Numbered from the stretch's first letter, positions 1-7,224 are shown. The stretch: 16,373 nt of DNA from Phycisphaerales bacterium (GCA_014879435.1 JACSSB010000232.1:1-16373), one strand, 5' to 3'. Numbers and translations: made by a program. Notes: a model not told the origin generated them from the sequence alone.

Positions 1-7
1 AAAACGG

Positions 8-778
8 ATGAATGCCTCCAAACTATTCGATTTATCCGGCCGCCGCGCACTCGTTACCGGATCTGGGCAAGGCATTGGCTTTGAACTGGCTCGCGGCCTA
101 TCTCAAGCTGGCGCCGAAGTCATCCTCAATGATCTTGGTAGCCAGCGTCTAGCCACTGCTGCGGAGAAACTGCGTGCTGAAGGGGCTACGGTGCATGAGC
201 TTGGTTTTGATGTCACCGATGCGACCAAAGTCGCAGCCGCTATCGATGGCTTCGAAGCAAAAACCGGGGCGATTGACATTTTGGTCAACAACGCTGGCAT
301 GCAATACCGGGCTCCGCTGGAAGAGTTTCCTGTTGACCGCTTCGATTTCATGATGCGTTTGAACATCAATTCTGCATTTTATGTCGGTCAGGCGGTGGCC
401 AAACATATGATTCCCCGCAAACAAGGAAAGATCATCAATATCTGTTCCGTACAGACGGCGTTGGCGCGACCGTCTATTGCCCCTTACACCGCAACGAAAG
501 GTGCCATTGCGAATCTGACTAAAGGGATGGCCACTGATTGGGCAAAATATGGCCTGCAAATTAATGGCCTGGCCCCTGGCTACTTCAAGACCGAACTAAC
601 CTCTGCCTTGGTCGCCGACGCCGACTTTACTGCTTGGCTCAGTGGCCGCACTCCAGCCGGTCGCTGGGGTGAAGTCAGCGAACTCATCGGGGCATGTATC
701 TTCCTCAGTTCTGCCGCATCCAGTTTCGTCAACGGGCACATTCTTTATGTCGATGGCGGTATCACGTGTTCGGTTTAA
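8..778 (+). CDS. idnO: Short-chain dehydrogenase, gluconate 5-dehydrogenase type
   Basis: Cytosolic SDR oxidoreductase of 256 residues, the usual length for a classical SDR. It has the Rossmann cofactor motif TGSGQGIG at residues 17-24, an acidic Asp42 after the second strand (which favours NAD over NADP), NNAG at 94-97, and the catalytic set Asn119, Ser147, Tyr160 and Lys164. Stretches such as NICSVQ, APGYFKTE and FVNGH closely match my memory of E. coli IdnO, which interconverts gluconate and 5-ketogluconate. That substrate is inferred from resemblance; the SDR assignment is firm. The start lies only seven bases into the window, so upstream context is missing, and only a weak purine stretch (aaaacgg) precedes the ATG. 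It converges on cls, 52 bp away. A second start-like signal follows at 803, so it may once have led a longer operon. Confidence 0.88.
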   Translation: MNASKLFDLSGRRALVTGSGQGIGFELARGLSQAGAEVILNDLGSQRLATAAEKLRAEGATVHELGFDVTDATKVAAAIDGFEAKTGAIDILVNNAGMQYRAPLEEFPVDRFDFMMRLNINSAFYVGQAVAKHMIPRKQGKIINICSVQTALARPSIAPYTATKGAIANLTKGMATDWAKYGLQINGLAPGYFKTELTSALVADADFTAWLSGRTPAGRWGEVSELIGACIFLSSAASSFVNGHILYVDGGITCSV

Positions 779-802
779 GCAGCGGAGCCAAGGAAGAAAA
801 TC

Positions 803-907
803 ATGGCCAAATCCAAAGCCCATCCTGAGATCACAACAGCGGCGACAGCAGCCGAGCAGTGGATTCGCCCAGACGCTGGCGCAGGGTGGCGCGTCGGGTG
901 GGTTTGA
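803..907 (+). pseudogene. Possible vestigial gene start after the SDR gene
   Basis: An ATG at 803 is preceded by a strong Shine-Dalgarno-like AAGGAAG (790-796) at six bases spacing, 24 bases after the SDR stop. It opens a 34-codon frame (starting MAKSKAHPEI) ending at 907. From 831 on it runs antisense through the 3' end of cls, so only its first nine codons are free of that gene. This is what the start of a truncated downstream operon gene would look like, but a chance signal cannot be excluded. I recognise no family. Confidence 0.2.
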
Positions 908-2264
908 CATAATGGCGGGCCTGATGCAAATCAGTGGCGAAACCGCAGGCCAGTTGAGCAGCTAAATCGGCATCGTACAATACCGCCATCACCTCGAAAT
1001 TTAACCGCATGCTGCGATTGTCGAAATTGGCGCTGCCCACCGCCGCGATGCGTTCATCCACCACCAAGAGCTTGGTGTGCAGCATGGAGGGTCCGTATTC
1101 GTGAATACTGACGCCAGCTTCTACCAGTTCGTCGTAGTAGCTGCGCGCAGCAGCAGAAGCCAGCCGTGAATCGCTTTGTCTGGGCACCAGCACCCGCACC
1201 TCGACCCCGCGCAATGCGGCGGTGATCAAGGCGGTCATCAAGGCTTCACTAGGAACGAAGTAGGGGGTCGCCAGCAGAATTTGTCGTTGGGCGCTGGCGA
1301 TAGCGGTGAAATACAGTTTGGCGGTGGCACGCCGGTCGTTGTCAGGGCCGGATTCGACCACCTGTAGCCACGGTCCAATCGCTTCGGGAAACTGGGGAAA
1401 GAATTCTGGCTCGAACGGTAGCTGCTCGGTGGCGAAGTACCAATCTTCCAAAAAAATGAATTGCAAGCGATGGACCGGCTCTCCCTCGATGCGCAGGTGA
1501 ATATCACTCCAGGCATCCGCTCCGCTATGAGTATCGCTGTGCATGTCATTGATGTTGACGCTGCCAGTGAAACCGACTTGGCCGTCACAGACCACGATCT
1601 TGCGATGGGTGCGGAAATTGACATAGCGCAGGCGTAGCTGGTGCAGACTGATAGGATTAAACCAGCCTAGCTGAGCACCAGCGTCATGCAGCGGTTGTAG
1701 AAAGCGGCTGTTAATACGGTCGGAGCCGATGGCGTCCAGCAGCAGGCGTACCTGCACTCCGGCACGAGCCTTGGCAACCAGTTGATCACGTAACCGGGTG
1801 CCGATCCGATCCGGTGTCCACAAATAATACTCGAGGTGAATGTGGTGGGTGGCGGCCTTGATGGCAGCTTCGATGGATTCAAAGCAGGCATCACCCGTAT
1901 TCAGTAGAGTCACTCCGCTGGCGGTCATCGGCACGCCCTGATCGATCCGCCCTAAGAGTAGCGCCAGTTGCCGCTCCAGACCGGCATCGGGAAAGTGGGG
2001 CGGGATGACTTGATCGGGGCGTAGATTGCGGGTGGATTGAACCAGCCGTTCGCGGGCGCGGCCATAACGCAAGCGGCGGCGTCGCAGCCTTCGCGGCCCG
2101 AATAGCAGGTAAACCAGATAGCCGAAATAGGGCATAAACACCAGCGCCAACAGCCAGGCCAGAGTGGCCGTTGGCGAACGGCGCTCCAGAATCAGCTCGA
2201 TCGCGATCAGGGCAACCCAGAGTAGCCAAGCCAGAGAAAATAGGGCGATCAGAGAATCGGTCAT
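831..2264 (-). CDS. cls: Cardiolipin synthase (phospholipase D family)
   Basis: Inner-membrane enzyme that joins two phosphatidylglycerol molecules into cardiolipin and glycerol. The 477-residue protein starts with two hydrophobic membrane segments (about 5-25 and 33-55), then a very basic stretch (57-72). Two phospholipase D HxKxxxxD motifs follow: His220/Lys222/Asp227 and His396/Lys398/Asp403, each followed by a GS..N signature (GSVNIND, GSANFDN). Length, architecture and the C-terminal SPLL match ClsA-type synthases, so the gene appears complete. On the minus strand an AAGGAA ribosome-binding site sits about ten bases before the ATG, partly inside an inverted repeat (2278-2303). It lies downstream of phoH in the same direction, separated by 179 bp containing a double hairpin. 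Its 3' end faces the SDR gene. Confidence 0.95.
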   Translation of the reverse strand: MTDSLIALFSLAWLLWVALIAIELILERRSPTATLAWLLALVFMPYFGYLVYLLFGPRRLRRRRLRYGRARERLVQSTRNLRPDQVIPPHFPDAGLERQLALLLGRIDQGVPMTASGVTLLNTGDACFESIEAAIKAATHHIHLEYYLWTPDRIGTRLRDQLVAKARAGVQVRLLLDAIGSDRINSRFLQPLHDAGAQLGWFNPISLHQLRLRYVNFRTHRKIVVCDGQVGFTGSVNINDMHSDTHSGADAWSDIHLRIEGEPVHRLQFIFLEDWYFATEQLPFEPEFFPQFPEAIGPWLQVVESGPDNDRRATAKLYFTAIASAQRQILLATPYFVPSEALMTALITAALRGVEVRVLVPRQSDSRLASAAARSYYDELVEAGVSIHEYGPSMLHTKLLVVDERIAAVGSANFDNRSMRLNFEVMAVLYDADLAAQLACGFATDLHQARHYVKPTRRATLRQRLGESTARLLSPLL

Positions 2265-2277
2265 TGCTATAGCGTTC

Positions 2278-2303
2278 CTTGAATACGTTGTGGTCGATTC
2301 AAG
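2278..2303 (-). promoter_or_regulatory. Inverted repeat overlapping the cls ribosome-binding site
   Basis: CTTGAAT at 2278-2284 and ATTCAAG at 2297-2303 form a perfect 7-bp inverted repeat with a 12-base spacer, ending 14 bases before the cls start codon. Read on the minus strand, the proximal arm runs into the AAGGAA Shine-Dalgarno sequence. It could be an operator or an mRNA hairpin limiting ribosome access. Only the symmetry is observed; the function is inferred. Confidence 0.4.
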
Positions 2304-2343
2304 AGCGGAAATCCATCTCTAATAAGCTCCTTATTCCATGTAT

Positions 2344-2411
2344 CGTCATCCCCGCGCAGGCGGGGATCAAGGTGTAGAAGCGACTGGATTCCCGCATTCG
2401 CGGGAATGACG
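2344..2411. repeat. Double-hairpin inverted-repeat element (dRS3/REP-like)
   Basis: Two near-identical 28-base units sit head to head. The left unit begins CGTCATCCCCGC at 2344; the right unit (2384-2411) is its approximate reverse complement and ends GCGGGAATGACG. Each unit folds alone into a perfect 8-bp stem with a four-base loop: ATCCCCGC/GCGGGGAT (2348-2367) and ATTCCCGC/GCGGGAAT (2388-2407). The outer ends CGTCAT/ATGACG are inverted repeats. Units built on ATTCCCGC-N4-GCGGGAAT resemble the dispersed dRS3-type and related palindromic repeats known from Neisseria and other proteobacteria. I see no flanking target duplication. It fills the phoH-cls gap and may affect read-through or mRNA stability. 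Neither stem is followed by a T-run, so a classic terminator is unlikely. Confidence 0.75.
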
Positions 2412-2443
2412 AGCGCTAACACCTTAAGAGGGTTGCTACAGAT

Positions 2444-3892
2444 CTACAGACGGTCAGATGCAAACTCGGCCAGTCGCGAGCGCTCGCCACGTCGCAGAGT
2501 GATATGTCCGCCATGCGGCCAATCCTTAAATCGGTCTACCACATAGGTCAGGCCCGATGTGATCTCGGACAGATAAGGCGTATCAATCTGCGCGATGTTA
2601 CCCAGACAAATCACTTTGGTGCCAGGACCGGCGCGAGTGATCAAGGTCTTCATCTGCTTGGGAGTCAGATTCTGGGCTTCGTCGATGATCAGATATTTAC
2701 TCTGAAAGGTACGGCCCCGCATGAAATTTAGCGAGCGGATCTTGATTTTGTTGCTGAGCAGATCGGCGGTGGCGGCGCGGCCCCATTCACCACTTTCCTG
2801 CGGAGCCAGTACTTCCAGATTGTCCATCAACGCACCCATCCAGGGCGTCATCTTTTCCTCTTCGGTACCGGGCAGGAACCCGATATCTTCCCCGACTGGT
2901 ACGGTGACACGGGTCATGATGATCTCGCGATAACGCTTGGTATCCAGTACTTGGGCCAGCCCAGCCGCCAGCGCCAGCAAGGTCTTACCCGTACCAGCAG
3001 CGCCGAGCAGCGAGACGAAATCGATCTCCGGGTCCAGTAATAGATTGAGGGCAAAATTCTGTTCGCGGTTACGGGCAGTGATACCCCAGACCGCGTGGTT
3101 GGGCGTGGTGTGATCCCGCAGAATCTCGATAACGGCTTCGTCATCGTGCAATTGGCGCACGATGAAGGCGGTGCTGGTTTCCGCTGGGAACAGACATTGG
3201 TTCGGATACCAATTGACTACATCGGGACCGTGCACCCGATAGAAGGTGCGGCCACTTTCCTGCCACGCTTCCATTTCCTTACCATGACGGTCCCAGAAAT
3301 TGGTCGGCAGGTCGTGAGTGCCACCATAAAGCAGATCGACATCATCCAGAACCTGATCGTTGTAGTAATCCTCAGCGTGAATACCGAGGATGGCGGCTTT
3401 GATCCGTAGATTGATGTCCTTGGAAACGAGGGTGACCTGACGCTGGGGATAATCCTGTTGCAGGGTCAACGCCATGCCGAGGATGTCATTGTCAGGTGTA
3501 TGCGTGCCCGGCAAGGTGGTCGGCGGATGCAGCCGGGTGGGGCGAATCTGGAAATAGAGACGGCCACTGGCGAATTTCCCCGGTTGATTGACCGGGCCGG
3601 GCAGGGGTAGTCCTTGGTCGATTTCTTCCTTGCTGGCGCCAGTAATCAGTTCATCCAGGAAACGACTGACTTGGCGGACGTTGCGGGCGACCTCGGAAAC
3701 GCCTTTCTTGGCGCGATCCAACTCTTCCAGCACCATCATCGGCAGATAGATGTCGTGCTCCTTGAAGCGAAGCAGAGCAGCTGGATCGTGCATCAAGACA
3801 TTGGTATCGAGCACGAATAGACGGCGCTCGTTCAGCGGGGTCGCGGGGATTGTGACAGCGGTTTGGGGCATTGGCGCGGAATTGGGCGTCAT
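2444..3892 (-). CDS. phoH: PhoH family ATPase with N-terminal PIN domain (PhoH2 type)
   Basis: A 482-residue cytosolic protein joining a PIN-type RNase domain to a PhoH ATPase domain; related PIN-PhoH (PhoH2) proteins have been described as RNA helicase/RNases. The PIN acidic residues are visible: Asp29 in LDTNVLMHD, Glu57/Glu58, Asp134/Asp136 in PDNDI and Asp159 in SKDIN. The PhoH domain has Walker A GAAGTGKT at 297-304 and Walker B LIIDEAQN at 401-408. Both active sites look intact. Neither candidate start (ATG at 3892 or at 3871, residue 8) has a clear Shine-Dalgarno, so the exact N-terminus is uncertain. It lies 61 bp downstream of bcp in the same orientation and may belong to the gcvR-bcp transcript. 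No toxin-antitoxin partner gene is adjacent, so a stand-alone RNA-processing role is more likely than a toxin role. Confidence 0.93.
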   Translation of the reverse strand: MTPNSAPMPQTAVTIPATPLNERRLFVLDTNVLMHDPAALLRFKEHDIYLPMMVLEELDRAKKGVSEVARNVRQVSRFLDELITGASKEEIDQGLPLPGPVNQPGKFASGRLYFQIRPTRLHPPTTLPGTHTPDNDILGMALTLQQDYPQRQVTLVSKDINLRIKAAILGIHAEDYYNDQVLDDVDLLYGGTHDLPTNFWDRHGKEMEAWQESGRTFYRVHGPDVVNWYPNQCLFPAETSTAFIVRQLHDDEAVIEILRDHTTPNHAVWGITARNREQNFALNLLLDPEIDFVSLLGAAGTGKTLLALAAGLAQVLDTKRYREIIMTRVTVPVGEDIGFLPGTEEEKMTPWMGALMDNLEVLAPQESGEWGRAATADLLSNKIKIRSLNFMRGRTFQSKYLIIDEAQNLTPKQMKTLITRAGPGTKVICLGNIAQIDTPYLSEITSGLTYVVDRFKDWPHGGHITLRRGERSRLAEFASDRL

Positions 3893-3953
3893 GACGCGGT
3901 GGTGTAGGGAACAGACAAGAAAAGTGGTTTGTTTGTTAGAAAGGCGAGATGAT

Positions 3954-4424
3954 TTAGGTGACTAAGGTTTTTAGTGCCGCCAGCACTTCGGCAGCATGGC
4001 CATCGGGTTTGACCTTGCGCCATTCCTGACGCAGCACGCCCTCTGCATCGATCAAAAAGGTACTACGCTCCAAGCCAACGACATCTTTGCCATACATTTT
4101 TTTGGGCTTGAGTACCTCAAACAGTCGGCATAGGTTCTGGTCGGTATCGGCAATGAGCGGGAATGGGAAGCCCTGCTGGGCGCGAAAGCGATCATGACTG
4201 CGCAGGCTGTCGCGGGATATGCCGAACACAGCCGCGTCCAGGGCGGCGAAGCGATCATACAGATCCCGGAACTGTTGGCCTTCCAAGGTGCAGCCCGAGG
4301 TGTTGTCCTTGGGGTAGAAATACAGGATCACCGGTTGGCCACGTAATTCAAGAAGCTGCACGATCCGTCCATCGGTCGCAGCAGCATTGAAGTCAGGAAT
4401 AGGTTGGCCTACGGTTACACTCAT
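3954..4424 (-). CDS. bcp: Thiol peroxidase, Bcp/PrxQ peroxiredoxin
   Basis: Cytosolic thioredoxin-dependent peroxidase that reduces hydrogen peroxide and organic hydroperoxides. The 156 residues match the family length. The peroxidatic cysteine is Cys45 in PKDNTSGCTLEGQQFRD; Thr42 and the motif RSTFLID (120-126) support the family. The resolving cysteine found five residues later in E. coli Bcp is absent here (Gly49-Gln50), and the only other cysteine is Cys99. The enzyme is therefore either 1-Cys or uses Cys99. The gene starts six bases after the gcvR stop, and its Shine-Dalgarno AAGGGG lies inside the last codons of gcvR, implying co-transcription and translational coupling. The gcvR-bcp pair is conserved in Gammaproteobacteria. 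Confidence 0.95.
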   Translation of the reverse strand: MSVTVGQPIPDFNAAATDGRIVQLLELRGQPVILYFYPKDNTSGCTLEGQQFRDLYDRFAALDAAVFGISRDSLRSHDRFRAQQGFPFPLIADTDQNLCRLFEVLKPKKMYGKDVVGLERSTFLIDAEGVLRQEWRKVKPDGHAAEVLAALKTLVT

Positions 4425-4430
4425 CTTGCT

Positions 4431-4961
4431 TTACCCCTTGATTGGTTCTAACACTGCGTCCAGATTCAGATCGTCGCAAAAATCCAAGAACTCCTCACGC
4501 AACATGGCAATATGCGTATTGGCTGGAATACCAATGGCCAGATTGACCGAGAACATCGGCGTGCCGGTATGCGGTGCGCTGTAGCTACGAGTGACCATAT
4601 CTTCGATGTTGATCGAACGGCTGGCGAAAAAACTGGCCAGATGATGGACGATACCCGAGTGATTGACCGCCACCACTTCCACGGCGTAGGGCAGAATATC
4701 GCTACCCAAGGTACGACCTTCGGTGCGCTTACTGACAATGATCATGTTCAGTGTCTGCTCCAACCGTTTGAGCTGCATTTCCAGCTTGGTCAGGGTATTC
4801 CAGTTCCCTTGGACCAGCAGCAAAATGGCAAACTCGCCACCCAGCACGGTCATGCGGCTGTCCACGATGCTGCAGTCGCATTCCAGGATCACGCGGGACA
4901 GTTCGTTGACCAAACCGGGACGATCTTCGCCAAGGGCGGAAACGACCAGATAGTTTTTCAC
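4431..4961 (-). CDS. gcvR: Glycine cleavage system repressor GcvR, tandem ACT domains
   Basis: A 176-residue protein with two ACT domains (about residues 3-80 and 90-172). The first opens with VVSALGEDRPGLVNELS, the typical ligand-site loop; the second has VNHSGIVHHLASFF. In E. coli GcvR represses the glycine cleavage operon by binding the activator GcvA rather than DNA; that role is assigned by homology and synteny. The start is GTG (4961-4959), with an AGGA/GGAAG Shine-Dalgarno about ten bases upstream that lies within a small hairpin (4962-4974). It is first in a minus-strand unit with bcp and divergent from dapA across 178 bp. A candidate promoter is at 5007-5035. Confidence 0.93.
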   Translation of the reverse strand: MKNYLVVSALGEDRPGLVNELSRVILECDCSIVDSRMTVLGGEFAILLLVQGNWNTLTKLEMQLKRLEQTLNMIIVSKRTEGRTLGSDILPYAVEVVAVNHSGIVHHLASFFASRSINIEDMVTRSYSAPHTGTPMFSVNLAIGIPANTHIAMLREEFLDFCDDLNLDAVLEPIKG

Positions 4962-5006
4962 GGAAGGAGCTTCCTACGGGCAAATGATCAGGGAACAATA
5001 AATCGC

Positions 5007-5035
5007 AGTGTACAGGCATCCAGCGGGGGTGAAAA
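5007..5035 (-). promoter_or_regulatory. Candidate sigma70 promoter for gcvR-bcp
   Basis: On the minus strand, TTTTCA (5035-5030) and TACACT (5012-5007) are separated by 17 bases, each matching four of six consensus positions. The implied transcription start near 4999 would give a leader of about 38 bases. The -35 box falls within the left arm of the inverted repeat at 5027-5052. Predicted by eye only. Confidence 0.35.
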
Positions 5036-5052
5036 CCGCTCCCGTTTCACCC
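5027..5052. promoter_or_regulatory. Operator-like inverted repeat between gcvR and dapA
   Basis: GGGTGAAA (5027-5034) and TTTCACCC (5045-5052) form a perfect 8-bp inverted repeat with a 10-base spacer. It overlaps the putative gcvR -35 box and lies about 20 bp upstream of the putative dapA -35 box. Size and placement suit a dimeric helix-turn-helix regulator; I cannot name the protein. Confidence 0.45.
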
Positions 5053-5072
5053 TCTGGGCACTTATCGGATGC

Positions 5073-5101
5073 TTGTCAAGCCCGCTTGGGATTCGTACCA
5101 T
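5073..5101 (+). promoter_or_regulatory. Candidate sigma70 promoter for dapA
   Basis: TTGTCA (5073-5078, five of six matches) and TACCAT (5096-5101, four of six) are separated by 17 bases. A start near 5108 would give a dapA leader of about 32 bases containing the AGAGAG ribosome-binding site. Predicted by eye only. Confidence 0.42.
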
Positions 5102-5139
5102 GCGGCGATTGCTTGGACGATTCCAGAGAGTATAAGAAT

Positions 5140-6018
5140 ATGTTTCGTGGCAGCATGGTAGCGATCGTTACCCCAATGCATGGGGATGGTGCGCTGGATT
5201 TTGAAGCACTGGCGCGGTTGGTAGAATTTCATATCGAGAACGGTACTGACGCCATTATCGCTGTCGGTACCACCGGCGAATCGGCAACGCTCGATTATGA
5301 TGAGCACATCGCGGTGATCCGCAAAGTGGTGGGTTGCGTCAAGGGGCGGATTCCAGTGATCGCCGGTACCGGTGCGAACTCTACCCGTGAGGCGCTGCAT
5401 CTGACGCAACATGCGATGGAAGCCGGTGTTGACGCCTGCTTGCTGGTGACCCCTTATTACAACAAGCCTACGCAGGAAGGTTTGTATCAGCACTTCAAGC
5501 TGATCGCCGACGGCGTGGCTATCCCGCAAATTCTGTACAACGTACCCGGTCGTACCGCTTGCGACATGCAACCGGAAACCGTCGAGCGGCTGGCTGATAT
5601 TCCCAATATCGTGGGTATCAAGGAAGCCAGTGGCAGCGTCGAACGTATTCAAGAACTAGTACGGCGTTTAGGTGATCGTATGGATGTCTACAGTGGCGAT
5701 GATGGCATCGCTGCTGAAGCGATACTCAACGGGGCCAAGGGGACGATTTCGGTCACTGCCAATGTTGCGCCACGCACTATGCATGAGATGTGCGCTGCCG
5801 CGCTGGCTGGCGACCGGGTTCAGACCGAAACCCTCAATGATCGATTGGCTGGGCTGCACAAGGCGTTGTTCCTTGAATCCAACCCCATCCCGGTGAAATG
5901 GGCGGTTGCTCAGTTAAATCTGATACCTTCTGGTATTCGCTTACCGTTAACGCCGCTATCGGAGTCCTTGCAACCCGCAGTGCGGGCGGCGATGCGGCAG
6001 GCTGGAGTGATTGATTAA
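5140..6018 (+). CDS. dapA: 4-hydroxy-tetrahydrodipicolinate synthase
   Basis: Condenses pyruvate with aspartate semialdehyde, the first committed step to diaminopimelate (peptidoglycan) and lysine; cytosolic TIM-barrel tetramer. I chose the ATG at 5140 because it gives 292 residues beginning MFRGSMVAIVTPM, the same length and start as E. coli DapA, with AGAGAG nine bases upstream. The frame is open for 44 more codons, but those lack DapA similarity and cover the promoter region. Schiff-base Lys161, Thr44, Thr45, Tyr107, Tyr133 and Arg138 are all at E. coli numbering. Most positions of the lysine feedback site are also kept (Ser48, Ala49, His56, Asn80, Glu84, Tyr106), but His53 is Tyr, so lysine sensitivity may be altered. 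bamC follows almost directly. Confidence 0.97.
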   Translation: MFRGSMVAIVTPMHGDGALDFEALARLVEFHIENGTDAIIAVGTTGESATLDYDEHIAVIRKVVGCVKGRIPVIAGTGANSTREALHLTQHAMEAGVDACLLVTPYYNKPTQEGLYQHFKLIADGVAIPQILYNVPGRTACDMQPETVERLADIPNIVGIKEASGSVERIQELVRRLGDRMDVYSGDDGIAAEAILNGAKGTISVTANVAPRTMHEMCAAALAGDRVQTETLNDRLAGLHKALFLESNPIPVKWAVAQLNLIPSGIRLPLTPLSESLQPAVRAAMRQAGVID

Positions 6019-6022
6019 AATT

Positions 6023-7219
6023 ATGACAATGCGGTTTCGATATTCTCTCCGGCGCGTGATCGCGCTAGCCGTCACCATGCTGGCGGTTATTTTCTCGGGT
6101 TGTTCCACCAACTTCGATACCTTACTGCCGGATCGGCGGCCGGATTATCGGAAAAGCACGGTATCGGAACCACTGGAAATTCCACCGGATCTCACCTCAT
6201 CCACCATCGATGATACCCTGTTGGTGCCGGAGCTGAATCCAAGTAATTCGGCCAGTCTAGCGACTTACGCCAGTGAACGTGGCGGTGGGGCACAAGCAAA
6301 AGCATCCACGCCTCAAGCCGTATTGCCAGCGCAGCCTGGTATTCAGTTTGAGCAGGACGGCAACCAGCGCTGGTTGGTGATTGCGGCTCCAGCCGATCAG
6401 GTGTGGCCCAAGGTCCGAGAATTCTGGGCCAGCAACGGTTTTACCCTGAAGCGCGATGATCCCACGATTGGCATTATGGAGACCGATTGGGTCGAAAATC
6501 GTGCCGATATTCCCCAGGACGGTCTGCGCGGTGTCTTGAAAAAGTATCTGGATATCCTCTACTCGTCGCCCACCCGCGATAAGTTCCGGGTCCGACTTGA
6601 GCATGCCGACGATGGCAAGATGACGGACCTCTATCTCACCCATTATGGGGTGGAAGAGGTCGCGGTCGGTAGTACGTCTGCCAGCGCCAGCAATACTTAT
6701 ACTTGGCAGCGGCGGCCTTCCGATCCAGAACTGGAAGCAGAAATGCTCAATCGGCTGACAGCCTATCTGGGCGCTGCGGAAAAACGGGCCGAAAACGAGC
6801 AGAGCAAAGCGGCTACCGCTTCGACTTCGGGGCCGCGCACACAACTGCTCGAACAGGGCGGCGAAAGCCAGTTACTTGTCGAAGAAGACTACTCGCGAGC
6901 CTGGCGGTTGGTTGGACTGGCACTGGATAGCAGCAATTACGTGGTAGAGGAACAAAATCGCGGCCAGGGTCTTTATGTGGTGGAATATCGTGACCCGGAG
7001 GAGGAGAACCTGGATGCCGAAGGAGAGAAAGGCTTTTTCTCCAAGCTGGCCTTCTGGCGCAGTAAGCCAGAAAAACCGGCGGTGGGAACGCGCTATCGGA
7101 TTCGGCTAGCGGGGCAGGGTTCGCGTACTGTAGTAGTGGTTCGCAGCAGCGATGATCAGCCCGATAATTCGGCTGGCGCTAAGCAAGTGCTGGCAGTTTT
7201 ACAGCAGGCGATCAAGTAG
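6023..7219 (+). CDS. bamC: Outer-membrane assembly lipoprotein BamC
   Basis: Lipoprotein of the BAM complex that folds beta-barrel proteins into the outer membrane; it binds BamD through its N-terminal segment. The sequence shows a basic N-terminus, a hydrophobic signal segment and a lipobox-like IFSGC with acylated Cys27, then a long extended region with RRPDYRKS. Two helix-grip domains follow, one around FEQDGNQRWLVI to the middle and a C-terminal one beginning near YSRAWRLVG. At 398 residues it is longer than E. coli BamC (344), mainly through linkers and the FFSKLAFWRSK insertion. ATG at 6023 or 6029 is likely; a frame-compatible TTG at 6011 overlaps the end of dapA. GGAG at 6004-6007 is poorly placed for any of these, so translation may be coupled to dapA. 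The dapA-bamC order is conserved in Gammaproteobacteria. Confidence 0.9.
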   Translation: MTMRFRYSLRRVIALAVTMLAVIFSGCSTNFDTLLPDRRPDYRKSTVSEPLEIPPDLTSSTIDDTLLVPELNPSNSASLATYASERGGGAQAKASTPQAVLPAQPGIQFEQDGNQRWLVIAAPADQVWPKVREFWASNGFTLKRDDPTIGIMETDWVENRADIPQDGLRGVLKKYLDILYSSPTRDKFRVRLEHADDGKMTDLYLTHYGVEEVAVGSTSASASNTYTWQRRPSDPELEAEMLNRLTAYLGAAEKRAENEQSKAATASTSGPRTQLLEQGGESQLLVEEDYSRAWRLVGLALDSSNYVVEEQNRGQGLYVVEYRDPEEENLDAEGEKGFFSKLAFWRSKPEKPAVGTRYRIRLAGQGSRTVVVVRSSDDQPDNSAGAKQVLAVLQQAIK

Positions 7220-7224
7220 GTGTG

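Noticed and set aside
149..559. 136-codon minus-strand open frame inside the SDR gene
   Set aside because: Antisense shadow; the plus-strand frame carries all SDR catalytic residues.
779..830. Intrinsic terminator between the convergent SDR gene and cls
   Set aside because: I looked on both strands and found no stem followed by a T-run.
2444..3892. PIN-PhoH as part of a toxin-antitoxin system
   Set aside because: No small antitoxin-like gene sits upstream; the neighbour is bcp, so this looks like the stand-alone form.
4512..5135. 207-codon plus-strand open frame across gcvR and the divergent region
   Set aside because: It mirrors gcvR in another frame, has no domain signal, and runs through the gcvR-dapA control region.
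5008..5139. N-terminal extension of dapA by 44 codons
   Set aside because: The residues have no DapA similarity, cover the likely promoter, and the ATG at 5140 gives exactly the E. coli length with a ribosome-binding site.
5062..5652. 196-codon open frame on the minus strand inside dapA
   Set aside because: It is antisense to a clearly functional gene, has no recognisable motifs and reflects codon bias.
6257..6844. 195-codon minus-strand open frame inside bamC
   Set aside because: Antisense shadow of bamC with no ribosome-binding site or family features.
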